Source of the DNA: an uncultured Clostridium sp.
Lineage (GTDB): Bacteria > Bacillota > Clostridia > Oscillospirales > Acutalibacteraceae
Reading direction: 5' to 3'
Length of the DNA: 40,440 nucleotides
Assembly: GCA_902471875.1 (NCBI GenBank)
Contig: CABRLN010000020.1
Coordinates: 1-40,440 of the forward strand
The stretch's first letter is position 1. The number at the start of each line of letters is the position of its first letter. This document shows, piece by piece, positions 9,601-16,485 of this stretch. The notes beneath the pieces were generated by a model. That model worked only from the letters and a program-made list of their open reading frames with translations. It ran no database searches and had not been told where the DNA came from. A program made the translations under genes and the position numbers.

Positions 9601-9821
9601 ATGGTAAGTGGATTGATATGACAAGTGCAGGTGACCACCTGTATCAGGCAACACTGCCAAATGGTTATACAAATCTTATCTTTGTAAGAATGAACGGTGC
9701 TACTACAGAGAACAGTTGGGACAATAAGTGGAACCAAACAGGCGACTTAACATACAACAGCAGTACACCATTGTTTACAGCGACAGACTGGGGTATTAAT
9801 GGTAACTGGTCTGCAAAATAG
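6672..9821 (+). CDS. secreted multimodular alpha-amylase (GH13) with dockerin and starch-binding modules
   Basis: A 1049-residue exported endo-alpha-1,4-glucanase. Order: signal peptide (about 1-39); GH13 domain resembling B. subtilis AmyE (subfamily 28 type), with catalytic D240 (GFRFDGAKH), E281 (YYYGEILD) and D355 (NESHD), and C-domain to about 515; a linking domain; a CBM26-like module (about 597-700, opening GVTVYFDNN); a Pro-Thr linker; a type I dockerin (about 730-795, two Ca loops starting GDVNSD and GDVNGD); a second linker; and two near-identical modules of about 100 residues each, joined by a third linker. The dockerin should attach it to a cohesin scaffold, as in the R. bromii amylosome. 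ATG at 6672 was chosen because AAGGAGGAG precedes it; a GTG/ATG at 6642-6647 overlaps the expected transcript start. Confidence 0.95.
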   Translation: MFLNKNTVGRRALSVMLTAAMVASVAVTTAVSSSATTTQVEGSAATATTATSSVNQYGLVDNIQQGQILQCFNWSYNDMKNNMQKIAEQGFSAIQTSPIQETKENTKGVNTRNWWVFYQPTYFRIDNTGQNALGTKAEFKEMCDEAHKYGVKVIVDAVLNHTANQTKNNISDKVDPDLKNDGSCWHDISKNSWYESRYDITQYCMDGIPDLNTGNSKVQNKAIGFLKECIDCGVDGFRFDGAKHIELPDDTGFSSQFWPNVLGEATRYGQSKGKSIYYYGEILDGPTGSNDGGNASRAISTYTSYMSVTANNVSNDIRNKVASGNAAGASRSDFSYDNGGAPAANKAVLWNESHDTWAHTKGVTSGGVSTKVIKQTWAVVGTRNEACGMFLARPSGSNEGNSSTTLGKAETNTGWADAEVKAINQFKNSMVGQSEYLSASGSIFYNERGTSGVVLVNCNGGSQQVNVSAKKMAAGTYKDQITGNTFTVSGGQISGQIGDSGIAVVYNAVPQSGMSATPGTKGGTYKYKTDTLTVKLNATNITNAKYSLDGGAATSFTDGQTITVGEGKAYETTQTLTLTGTNSSGTSVSETYTYLKSNKGVTVYFDNNSYNWGSVYAYIYNGEGETAQEFQAWPGVQLTNKSSKSGYYYYDLPDGYDSARIMWSDGNNDPSKRYPAALQPGLEIAGLSHLFTSGNTWKEYSETEQPTTPTTPTTPTTPTTPTTPTTPQDGYMIGDVNSDLKINLKDASIMQKHILGMVTLTSTQQKAGDVNGDGNITIVDVVAVLRYIVGYPDSYKIGTIVGEYPTTPTTPTTPTTPTTPTSPTVPTQPGSNVVYYNDAAVNAGNERYAIWTWSNDSDGKWIDMVSAGDHLYKATLPNGYTNLIFVRMNGATTENNWNNKWNQTGDLTYNSSTPLFTATGWGIDGNWSAYSGGEDPTTPTTPTTPTQPGSNVVYYNDAAVNAGNERYAIWAWSNGSDGKWIDMTSAGDHLYQATLPNGYTNLIFVRMNGATTENSWDNKWNQTGDLTYNSSTPLFTATDWGINGNWSAK
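8787..8852 (+). repeat. Pro-Thr-Thr linker repeat 1 (9-bp unit)
   Basis: Seven PTT codon triplets encoded by a degenerate CCAACNACN repeat connect the starch-binding module to the dockerin. Similar arrays recur at 9084-9158 and 9477-9515. Such tracts can change length by slippage without breaking the frame. Confidence 0.9.
9084..9158 (+). repeat. Pro-Thr linker repeat 2
   Basis: Twenty-five residues, five PTT units followed by PTSPTVPTQP, between the dockerin and the first C-terminal module. Confidence 0.9.
9159..9458 (+). repeat. tandem C-terminal carbohydrate-binding module, copy 1
   Basis: A 100-codon module starting GSNVVYYNDAAVNAGN and containing FVRMNGATT and KWNQTGDLTYN, repeated at 9516-9815 with a period of 357 bp. 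The two copies differ at about 8 residues, so they are a young duplication or are being homogenised. Starch binding is inferred from the host enzyme. Confidence 0.9.
9477..9515 (+). repeat. Pro-Thr linker repeat 3
   Basis: Thirteen residues (PTTPTTPTTPTQP) joining the two C-terminal modules of the amylase. Confidence 0.85.
9516..9815 (+). repeat. tandem C-terminal carbohydrate-binding module, copy 2
   Basis: Second copy of the module at 9159-9458, ending the amylase. Differences include T/A, D/G, V/T and K/Q substitutions in surface-like positions, while the aromatic residues likely to stack on sugars (YY, W-W, W-N-W) are kept. Confidence 0.9.
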
Positions 9822-9865
9822 TTCAGTTGCTAAAAAATTAAACTGCTTAGTTTATTAATTCCATA

Positions 9866-9899
9866 AAAACAGGCAATAGCTTAGGCTGTTGCCTGTTTT
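9866..9899 (+). terminator. intrinsic terminator of the amylase gene
   Basis: A 15-bp stem with one G-U pair (AAAACAGGCAATAGC 9866-9880 and GCTGTTGCCTGTTTT 9885-9899) and a 4-nt loop, ending in a T run, 45 nt after the stop codon. Confidence 0.9.
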
Positions 9900-10232
9900 G
9901 CTGTTTGTGGTGTTATAAAAAATAAGTTTGATAAATTAAATATAAAGGGTTATTTATCACTGTGTTTGAATATATTAAATATTTTGCATATTTACAAGTA
10001 TGAGGTAAAAGTATATACTTGACTGTAAATAGATATAATTTAAAGTGTATAAGCACTTTGGTTTTGTAATCACAAAAGAGCAAAAGTCAGGTATTGGAAT
10101 AAGCTTTTGTGTGTGCGATTTTATAGTGGAGTATTTAATCATATGATATAGGTTTATAATTATAAGGATGGATTTAAAATAGGTATATACTAATTTAAAT
10201 TGACACTGACTATCATCGGTGTCAATTTTTTG
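9900..10232. other. intergenic stretch with an unassigned second terminator
   Basis: About 330 nt between the amylase terminator and the promoter at 10233. I see no open frame with a ribosome site. It holds small hairpins (AAAGTG/CACTTT around 10042-10059; CAAAAG/CTTTTG around 10091-10119) and ends in a terminator, so a short untranslated transcript is possible, though I find no convincing promoter for it. Confidence 0.4.
10197..10231 (+). terminator. orphan intrinsic terminator upstream of the AbrB gene
   Basis: AAATTGACAC (10197-10206) pairs with GTGTCAATTT (10219-10228), followed by T residues to 10231. The amylase already has its own terminator 300 nt upstream, so what this hairpin stops is unexplained. 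Confidence 0.7.
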
Positions 10233-10261
10233 TTGACTTTTTTGCTCATAAATAATATAAT
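10233..10261 (+). promoter_or_regulatory. sigma-A promoter of the abrB-like/acyltransferase operon
   Basis: TTGACT (10233-10238), a 17-nt spacer, and a perfect TATAAT (10256-10261). Transcription would begin near 10268, giving a leader of about 50 nt to the ATG at 10319. Confidence 0.8.
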
Positions 10262-10318
10262 AAGTATGAAAAGTATAACTAATATAACTTATACAACTAA
10301 TTTAAGAGGAGTAAAATT

Positions 10319-10528
10319 ATGAAAAAGAAAAATAAATATGTTGGAATTTGTAAGGTTGGCGAAAAGGGGCAAATTGTAATTCCTAAACCAGCCAGAGATA
10401 TGTTTGATATAAATCCCGGAGATTCTGTGTTGGTACTGTGTGACAAAAAAAGAGGTATGGCTCTGGTAAAGTCTGATATTATTGAAAGCGTTACAGATGA
10501 AATTTTAGGAGGAAGCAATGATGAGTAG
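10319..10528 (+). CDS. AbrB/SpoVT-type DNA-binding regulator
   Basis: 69 residues with the swapped-hairpin AbrB/MazE fold signature: GKGQIVIPKPARDMF-like sequence (here EKGQIVIPK), NPGDSVLVL, then a short C-terminal tail. Such small proteins bind AT-rich DNA as dimers. The ATG follows AGAGGAG. It overlaps the next gene by 11 nt, so it probably regulates, or is coupled to, the membrane acyltransferase downstream. No toxin-like partner is present, which argues against a MazE-type antitoxin. Confidence 0.85.
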   Translation: MKKKNKYVGICKVGEKGQIVIPKPARDMFDINPGDSVLVLCDKKRGMALVKSDIIESVTDEILGGSNDE

Positions 10529-11594
10529 AAGGTTAAATTATTTGGATAATATAAGGTGGATAACCGTAGTAATTGTGGTAATTTATCATATAATTTATAT
10601 GTTTAATTGCAGTGGTGTAATATCCAATATGGATGTGCATGGAATACCGCAAATGGACGCTTTTTTGGTGTTCGTTTACCCTTGGTTTATGTGCTTGTTG
10701 TTTTTAGTTTCAGGAATATCTGCAAGATATTCACTTCAAAAAAGAACAAATAAAGAATTTTTAAAAGATAGAGCAAAACGAATTTTAGTACCATCAATTT
10801 TGGGAATTTTTATTTATGGCTGGGTTTCAGGATTAATTACAAATCAATATGCCGATATGTTTACAGGCAATGGTGATAAAATACCGGGTATTATAAAATA
10901 TTTTATATATTGCATGATGGGTATAGGACCTTTGTGGTTTTGCCATGTGCTTTTTATAGGAGCATTGTTGTTAGCAATAATAATCAAAATAGACAAAAAG
11001 GATAAATTATGGAATTTTTGTGGTAAGATAAACCTGCCTGTAGTATTTTTTCTTGTGGTCGTCGTATGGGGTAGTGCTCAAATTTTTAATACACCGCTTA
11101 TTACGGTTTATCGTTTTGGTATTTACTTGCTTATGTTCTTTTTAGGTTATTTTGTGTTTTCACATAATAAAATTATAGAAAGTCTTGAGAAGATAAGTGT
11201 TATTCTTGGTATTATTGCTTTATGTATCGGTGTTGCGTATGTATTTACATACTATGGTACCAACTATGCAGACAATAGCATTTTGCAGAATATATTCACA
11301 AATATTTACCTGTGGGTGGCTATTTTGGCAGTGCTAGGCTTAGGAAAGAAATTTCTTGACTTTGAAAGTAGCTTTAGTAATTATATGACAAAGAATAATT
11401 TTAATTTTTATGTTCTTCATTACACTGTTGAATTGGTTATAGGCTACTTTTTGGTAAATTGTTTAAAGCTACCTTTTGCATTTAATTATGTTATTATTTT
11501 TGTAGGCACGGTGATTGTTTTACCTTTGCTTACAGAGATTATAAAAAGGATACCCGTTCTAAGATTTTGTATATTTGGAATAAGTAAAAAGTAA
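10518..11594 (+). CDS. acyltransferase family 3 integral membrane protein
   Basis: 358 residues with about ten hydrophobic helices and the N-terminal pattern of acyltransferase 3 (OafA/YrhL-type) enzymes: YLDNIRWITVVIVVIYH, with the expected Asn/Arg and the helix-1 His. These enzymes move acetyl or other acyl groups onto extracytoplasmic sugars or peptidoglycan at the membrane. AGGAGG precedes the ATG pair at 10518/10521. It overlaps the AbrB gene upstream and is followed by a terminator. The substrate cannot be read from the sequence; the nearby polysaccharide genes make a surface glycan plausible. Confidence 0.85.
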   Translation: MMSRRLNYLDNIRWITVVIVVIYHIIYMFNCSGVISNMDVHGIPQMDAFLVFVYPWFMCLLFLVSGISARYSLQKRTNKEFLKDRAKRILVPSILGIFIYGWVSGLITNQYADMFTGNGDKIPGIIKYFIYCMMGIGPLWFCHVLFIGALLLAIIIKIDKKDKLWNFCGKINLPVVFFLVVVVWGSAQIFNTPLITVYRFGIYLLMFFLGYFVFSHNKIIESLEKISVILGIIALCIGVAYVFTYYGTNYADNSILQNIFTNIYLWVAILAVLGLGKKFLDFESSFSNYMTKNNFNFYVLHYTVELVIGYFLVNCLKLPFAFNYVIIFVGTVIVLPLLTEIIKRIPVLRFCIFGISKK

Positions 11595-11624
11595 ATAAGA
11601 ACAGTGATATTTACTGTTATAAAG

Positions 11625-11660
11625 TTTAGGGTGTGTTTTTTCAAATACACCCTAAAGTTT
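11625..11660 (+). terminator. terminator of the acyltransferase operon
   Basis: TTTAGGGTGT (11625-11634) pairs perfectly with ACACCCTAAA (11647-11656); a short T-rich stretch follows. Confidence 0.7.
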
Positions 11661-11921
11661 GTTTAAAATATATTTTTGTCATATTTTACAACATATTTAA
11701 TCTTCTGACTTATGTATGTTATTACTGCTACTGTTAGTAGAAAATTTTATTAAACATTTATTATTTAGATTATGCAATATACTTAAAATACGGTTTGGGT
11801 TATATAAATATTTATATAAATAGTATATTACTGTGAATTGCAACAAATTATAGATGTAAGATTTGTGTAAGTTATATATTAAGTTTATGAAAATTGAATA
11901 AAATTGTTATGATATTATAAA

Positions 11922-11950
11922 TTGAAATAAATTTGTACTTGCTATATAAT
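11922..11950 (+). promoter_or_regulatory. sigma-A promoter of the polysaccharide gene pair
   Basis: TTGAAA (11922-11927), a 17-nt spacer and TATAAT (11945-11950), about 90 nt before the sugar transferase start. Confidence 0.7.
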
Positions 11951-12046
11951 TATAGTGTAAATTGTAAAATGTATTAATAGACATAAAATTAATGATATGT
12001 ATATTTTGTACTTATCAGTTTTAAAAACGAGAAGCGAGGTTCTCTT

Positions 12047-12733
12047 ATGCTTTTATGTAAGTGGGAAAAATTACCTGACTATATGCGTAATGACGCAGTA
12101 AAAAAATACTATGATATATTAAGCAAGAAAAAGCTTTCGCTATTTTTAAAAAGATTGTTTGATATTTTAATATCGGCTGTTTTAATAATAATTCTGTGTG
12201 TACCAATGGTTGTTATTGCAATTATGGTAAAATGTGATTCTAAGGGTCCCATACTTTTTAAGCAAACAAGAGTTACAACAAATGGCAGAAGATTTAAGAT
12301 TTTAAAATTTCGTACTATGGTAAATAACGCTGAACAGCTTGGAGGACTTATTACCGAGGCTAATGATAAACGTGTAACAAAGTTGGGAGAAAAGCTTAGA
12401 CGTGTAAGATTAGATGAGCTTCCGCAGGTTTTTAATGTTTTTTGTGGAGATATGAGCTTTGTAGGAACCAGACCTGAGGTTGTAAAATATGTTAATAAAT
12501 ATACTCCTGAAATGTATGCAACACTGCTTACACCGGCTGGAATAACATCAATGGCAAGTATTTCTTACAAAGATAATGATGAATTTTTTTCTGATCCATC
12601 TATGGTCGATAAAAACTATATGGAAATTATTTTGCCTGAAAAAATGAAGCTTAATCTTGACTATTACTATAAATTTAATGTTTTTTACGATTTTATGGTT
12701 ATGTTTAAAACCATAGGCAGTGTAATTTCTTAA
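12047..12733 (+). CDS. undecaprenyl-phosphate sugar-1-phosphate transferase (bacterial sugar transferase family)
   Basis: 228 residues, the size of the short sugar transferases that start polysaccharide repeat units by moving a sugar-1-phosphate from a UDP-sugar to undecaprenyl phosphate at the inner membrane face. Family marks: RLFDILISAVLIIIL (membrane re-entrant helix), GPILFKQTRV, FKILKFRTM, and the R-x-x-x-LDELPQVFNVFCGDMSFVGTRPE block near 125-150, which carries the catalytic Asp-Glu pair. First gene of a two-gene unit with an O-antigen ligase-like protein 9 nt downstream. The sugar cannot be predicted. No glycosyltransferases follow, so the repeat unit must be completed by genes elsewhere. 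Confidence 0.9.
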   Translation: MLLCKWEKLPDYMRNDAVKKYYDILSKKKLSLFLKRLFDILISAVLIIILCVPMVVIAIMVKCDSKGPILFKQTRVTTNGRRFKILKFRTMVNNAEQLGGLITEANDKRVTKLGEKLRRVRLDELPQVFNVFCGDMSFVGTRPEVVKYVNKYTPEMYATLLTPAGITSMASISYKDNDEFFSDPSMVDKNYMEIILPEKMKLNLDYYYKFNVFYDFMVMFKTIGSVIS

Positions 12734-12742
12734 AGGTGAATT

Positions 12743-14260
12743 ATGGCAAAGGTAAAACGAAATTTTTTAACTAATGTTGTGCTAAACATTTCTATTTTTA
12801 GAATTGTTTATATATGTACTTTGTTTTTATGCTCTTTTTGCTATACAGACTTTTTTGCAACAATTTTAAAGTATGCACTAATGCCTTGGGGATTTATACT
12901 GATGTATTTTTATTATATCAGACCACGAAGAATTCTTGATGTTATGTATGCAAGGTGGCTTGCAGGATTTTTAGGTGTATCCCTTCTTACTATGATAATT
13001 CATATAGCAGACAATTTTATTTTGAATTTTGCATTGTTTTGCCATGTGATTATATGTTTTTTTCTTCTTTATGGAATGCATACTGAACGAAATAAAAAGC
13101 GAAAGTACAAGGAATTGTGCATAATAGCCAGTATTATTGTTTTTGCTACAACGGCAGCTGTAGCTGTAAGCTTTGCAATATTACCTTTTGGTCAGATGAA
13201 ATTCAGCTTTTTAAACAGTAATTATAATCTGATTATTTACGAAAACAGATTTACGGGAATTTTTACTAACCCCAATTTACTTGGTTTTTATTGTGTTGTT
13301 GCTGTTTTTTTTGCACATCTTTTGAGTAAAGACAATTTGTACAAGCAGTGCGGCGTAAGTTTTAGATTGCCAAAATGGTTTTTGGCAGTTAGTGCGGCAC
13401 TGAATGTAATTGCAATGTTTTTAAGTGACTCTAACGGTTCTTTGCTGTTGATTGCATGTTATTCAGTGGGGATAATTATTTACAGATTGCTTGGCGGTGT
13501 GCCGCAAATAAGCTTAAAAGGGTTGATGTTTCGTGTTAGTGCTATAGTGCTGGCAGGCGTTATAGTGGTAGTTGGCCTAATTGGACTTCGATTTTGTTCT
13601 AATAAGGCAGCTGCTTTTGTACTTAACCCAAACACAGCTATTATTACAGACGATAAACAGAGCAACCACAAAACACAACCGCCGGACAGTACCGGCAATG
13701 TTAATATTATAACTTTTGCTCATGAAAATGATAATTTGGACAGTGGCAGACTGCCAATGCTGCAAAAGGCTGTTGCAATATTTTATAATAATCCTCTGTT
13801 AGGGGTGGGAAAAGAAAACATTGTGCTTTATGCTGACCGTTTATTAGAGAAGGGCTTAAAATATTCTGATTTACACAATGGTTATTTAACTATTTTGGTA
13901 AGCAACGGATTAATTGGATTTGTGCTGTTTATAGGTTTTGCGGTTGCCTTAGGCAGACATTGTATAAAATCACTGTTTTTAGAAAAGAAGAATCTTAAAA
14001 AAAGTCCGTTTCCATGTCTGTTTGCATTTATTTTTGCTTACTGTATATATTCGGTAATTGAAAAAACGTTGCTTTTGGAGCAAAGTTATATGGTGGTTAT
14101 TTTTTGGTATGTACTTGGATATGCAAGCTGCTATATGAAAAGATATGACCACATTGACGACAAATTTGATGTCAAAAGCTTGTTTGTACGAAAAAAGACT
14201 GACAACAATATTGACATTATAGATATTCCTACCGAAGAGGATCAAGGAGATATTGCATAA
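12743..14260 (+). CDS. O-antigen ligase/polymerase-like membrane protein
   Basis: 505 residues with about twelve membrane helices and a large extracytoplasmic loop (about 295-340). The loop ends in SGRLPMLQKAV...PLLGVGKENI and is followed by LHNGYLTILVSNGLIG, the signature of the Wzy_C/O-antigen ligase family (WaaL, Wzy, EpsF-like). It should join or polymerise lipid-linked saccharides outside the membrane. The C-terminal 40 residues are charged and cytoplasmic. ATG at 12743 follows AAAGGTG, 9 nt after the sugar transferase stop; the two are co-transcribed. Polymerase versus ligase cannot be decided from sequence. Confidence 0.85.
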   Translation: MAKVKRNFLTNVVLNISIFRIVYICTLFLCSFCYTDFFATILKYALMPWGFILMYFYYIRPRRILDVMYARWLAGFLGVSLLTMIIHIADNFILNFALFCHVIICFFLLYGMHTERNKKRKYKELCIIASIIVFATTAAVAVSFAILPFGQMKFSFLNSNYNLIIYENRFTGIFTNPNLLGFYCVVAVFFAHLLSKDNLYKQCGVSFRLPKWFLAVSAALNVIAMFLSDSNGSLLLIACYSVGIIIYRLLGGVPQISLKGLMFRVSAIVLAGVIVVVGLIGLRFCSNKAAAFVLNPNTAIITDDKQSNHKTQPPDSTGNVNIITFAHENDNLDSGRLPMLQKAVAIFYNNPLLGVGKENIVLYADRLLEKGLKYSDLHNGYLTILVSNGLIGFVLFIGFAVALGRHCIKSLFLEKKNLKKSPFPCLFAFIFAYCIYSVIEKTLLLEQSYMVVIFWYVLGYASCYMKRYDHIDDKFDVKSLFVRKKTDNNIDIIDIPTEEDQGDIA

Positions 14261-14316
14261 GAATTATTAGTGATGTGAAAATATACTAATACTTTGTTAT
14301 ACTTGTATATAAATTT

Positions 14317-14376
14317 ACCCCGCTTGTTGGAAAACTTTACAAATTTGGCTAGGTTTTTCCAAACAGGCGGGGTTTT
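14317..14376 (+). terminator. strong intrinsic terminator of the polysaccharide unit
   Basis: ACCCCGC (14317-14323) and GCGGGGT (14367-14373) close a longer imperfect stem, followed by TTTT. It also separates this unit from the convergent gene at 14401. Confidence 0.85.
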
Positions 14377-14400
14377 ATACTTTTGAATACTATTTTATTC

Positions 14401-14868
14401 CTATGAGTGTCTTTTACCTGTTATTTTTGAAACAGTTAGTTTGAATACGGTTGTTTTAGAAAGCATATTTTCGTTGAAGCTGTAGCTTTTGTTACTGTAG
14501 TAATGGTTCATAAGTATTAATAATGCTTTTTGCTTTTGAGCGTTATCAACATATTCAATAATACCACTGCCAACAACACTTTCATAATTCATTGTGCATG
14601 TGCAGCTGTTGTTGCTCAAAATTAATTGGTGAGAGCAGTCCATTTCAAAAGAAGCATGATTATTTTTCTTAATAAGTTCGTGTTTTTTACCTTTGTCAGA
14701 GCCATGAAAGTACAGCGTTAGTTTACTGTTTTCAATTGTAAAGCCAAAGTTAAGTGGGATGATATACGGAACGTCGTCATCTGCTAATGCAAGTCGGCAG
14801 ATATCACATTTTTCAACTATTTTAACAATTTCGTCAAAATTGGTTACTTCTCTGTCAGTTCTTCTCAT
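14401..14868 (-). CDS. pyridoxamine 5'-phosphate oxidase-fold flavin-binding protein
   Basis: 155 residues of the PNPOx-like split-barrel family that includes NimA-type nitroimidazole reductases: MRRTDREV start, then CRLALADDDVPYIIPLNFGF, YFHGSDKGKKHELI and the SVVGSGIIEY strand. Members bind FMN or a related cofactor and reduce small substrates. The open frame extends to 14937, but the ATG at 14868 has GAGGAG at 7 nt and gives the family N-terminus. Convergent with the polysaccharide unit. Substrate unknown. Confidence 0.85.
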   Translation of the reverse strand: MRRTDREVTNFDEIVKIVEKCDICRLALADDDVPYIIPLNFGFTIENSKLTLYFHGSDKGKKHELIKKNNHASFEMDCSHQLILSNNSCTCTMNYESVVGSGIIEYVDNAQKQKALLILMNHYYSNKSYSFNENMLSKTTVFKLTVSKITGKRHS

Positions 14869-14954
14869 GGTGTGACTCCTCAGATTTATTTTCTTAGATT
14901 TTTTAGTAATTGTGTTAATTAAGTCAGCTTGTGGCAATTTTAACTAAAGGTTAC

Positions 14955-14988
14955 ATTATTAAAAAACGGACGGGTAAAACCGTCCGTT
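14955..14988 (-). terminator. intrinsic terminator of the PrsA-like lipoprotein gene
   Basis: AACGGACGG (14965-14973) and CCGTCCGTT (14980-14988) form a perfect 9-bp stem; a T run follows on the minus strand. Confidence 0.9.
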
Positions 14989-14998
14989 AAAGGGTTTA

Positions 14999-16162
14999 TT
15001 AAGAAACTTTACCTTCTGAAACAACGCTTTCGCTTGAGGTTGCTGCCTGTGTTGCAGGTTCTGTAATATAGTTAGTACAAGGATATTTGTTAATAGCTGC
15101 TGTATTAACATCACATTTAATGTCTTTTGCTTGAGCCTTTATATCTTTTTGGAACTCTTCACTCTTCATACTAACCAGCGTTGTGTATTGAAGAGATTCA
15201 TCATCTTTAAGCTTTTCAGACTCTTTTTTTATGTCACCTCTATAAATTAAATAGCAAGAAGGGGTGTCGCCATCTTCGCCAACTGTAATATATGTAGCTT
15301 TGCCGTCCTTTAAGCCTTCAATTGCCTTTTGAATGTCCTCGCCAAGACTTGCGTTTTCTAATATATTGGTAGCCGAAATAGTAGGGTCAGATTCAATGTT
15401 GTAATCCTTCATGTAAACCTTAACCTCATCTTCATATGAAGTACCACCGTTAATTGCATCTGAATACTTTTTCAAATTCTTTTTAATGGCTTCTGTGTCC
15501 TTGTCACTTTTTTTAGTTGTTTTTGATTGTCCATTGTCATCGGTGGAACTGTCGTAAAGAGGTACAGAGAAGTAGCTGTAGTTTACATAATTTTCTTCAT
15601 AATATTTTTTAAGATCAGCCTGGTTAACTTCTTTTTCGCCGCCTTTTTGATACATACTCTTGAAAATAGCTTCGAGCTTAGCTGGATTTTCATATCCTGC
15701 CTGTACAAAAGAGTCTTTGCTTACGCCCATTGCTTCAAATGTTGTTTTATAATAGCTCCATGCAGAGTCTGCATTAGATTCATAGCTTGCAATATCTTCA
15801 CTGCTTAACTTTAGCTTTTTTTCATTAAACAGTTTGTTAACATAAAGAAAATTTACACAAGCTTCTTCGGTTGTTTGGTCGATATACTCTTGTGCAGTAA
15901 CCTCTTTGTCGTCATTATTTTTCAGTTTTTGGTCTAAAAAGTCGCCTGTACCGTTTGTAACCATTTGAGAAGCTGAAAGAAAGGCACTATAATTATAATA
16001 AATGTAACCGCCTATTGGAAGTGACGAGGTGTCGTCTTTATAAGCCCATGATAAATCCTGAGGGTAATTACCAAAAACTGTAGCCTGAGCACAGCCGCCT
16101 AAAGAAGAACCAACCATTAGTGCACCTAAAGCAACTGCAACTGATTTTTTTAATATTTTCAT
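14999..16162 (-). CDS. putative lipoprotein, SurA/PrsA-like peptidyl-prolyl isomerase
   Basis: 387 residues. A lipobox (SSLGGC, Cys about 24) predicts anchoring to the outer face of the membrane. The first half is helical and ends in NPAKLEAIFKSMY...VNQADLKKYYEENY, the pattern of the SurA/PrsA N-terminal chaperone domain. The second half would be a degenerate parvulin-type domain (ENASLGEDIQKAIEGLKDGKA matches the usual P-x-F-x-x-A-x-x-L-x-x-G-x-x region). The C-terminus is a Ser/Thr-rich tail. Role: folding of exported proteins, by family analogy; isomerase activity is uncertain. ATG at 16162 follows AAAGGATTGG. Single-gene unit with its own promoter and terminator. Confidence 0.6.
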   Translation of the reverse strand: MKILKKSVAVALGALMVGSSLGGCAQATVFGNYPQDLSWAYKDDTSSLPIGGYIYYNYSAFLSASQMVTNGTGDFLDQKLKNNDDKEVTAQEYIDQTTEEACVNFLYVNKLFNEKKLKLSSEDIASYESNADSAWSYYKTTFEAMGVSKDSFVQAGYENPAKLEAIFKSMYQKGGEKEVNQADLKKYYEENYVNYSYFSVPLYDSSTDDNGQSKTTKKSDKDTEAIKKNLKKYSDAINGGTSYEDEVKVYMKDYNIESDPTISATNILENASLGEDIQKAIEGLKDGKATYITVGEDGDTPSCYLIYRGDIKKESEKLKDDESLQYTTLVSMKSEEFQKDIKAQAKDIKCDVNTAAINKYPCTNYITEPATQAATSSESVVSEGKVS

Positions 16163-16235
16163 TGGAATCCAATCCTTTCTCTTTTTTAAGCAATATTCAC
16201 AGAAAGATTGTGAAGTTATTGCCGTAACCTAAATT

Positions 16236-16264
16236 ATTATACACTCTTTGTCTTTTTTTGTCTA
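16236..16264 (-). promoter_or_regulatory. sigma-A promoter of the lipoprotein gene
   Basis: On the minus strand TAGACA (16264-16259), a 17-nt spacer and TATAAT (16241-16236), about 75 nt upstream of the start codon. Confidence 0.7.
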
Positions 16265-16445
16265 TGCATATTTTTAAGATTTTAAACAATTTACAAAATG
16301 TTAAAGCTATTATTGTATGTAATATACTATTGTTTGTTCTTATTTTTCCATTAGAACGTATATAATACTAATTCCTATTTAAAAGCAGACATTTTGGGTG
16401 TGTATTTTGCACGGTACTGTTTTTCTTCTTAGTAATGGTTATTGA

Positions 16446-16479
16446 CAAAAAGGGCTGTGGTCATTTTTCCACAGCCTTT
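16446..16479 (-). terminator. intrinsic terminator of the cwlJ-gerQ-like pair
   Basis: GGCTGTGG (16453-16460) pairs with CCACAGCC (16469-16476); the minus strand continues CTTTTTGTC after the stem. Confidence 0.85.
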
Positions 16480-16485
16480 AATAGA

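Larger units (their letters stand above)
11595..12046. other. 450-nt AT-rich intergenic region
   Basis: Contains the terminator at 11625-11660 and the promoter at 11922-11950. Between them I see only AT-rich DNA without a supported gene. Just before the next start, GAGAA and TTCTC arms flank the weak GCGAGG ribosome site (about 12029-12044), which could form a small stem around it. Confidence 0.5.
16163..16485. other. intergenic region between lipoprotein and gerQ-like gene
   Basis: About 320 nt holding the minus-strand promoter of the lipoprotein (16236-16264) and the terminator of the GerQ-like gene (16446-16479). I see no gene in the AT-rich remainder. Confidence 0.6.

Noticed and set aside
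8404..9737. Cys/Trp-rich open frames on the minus strand inside the amylase gene
   Set aside because: They are reverse readings of the Pro-Thr linkers and duplicated modules, without ribosome sites.
10019..10039. TTGACT and TATAAT as a promoter
   Set aside because: The spacer is only 9 nt, too short for a sigma-A promoter.
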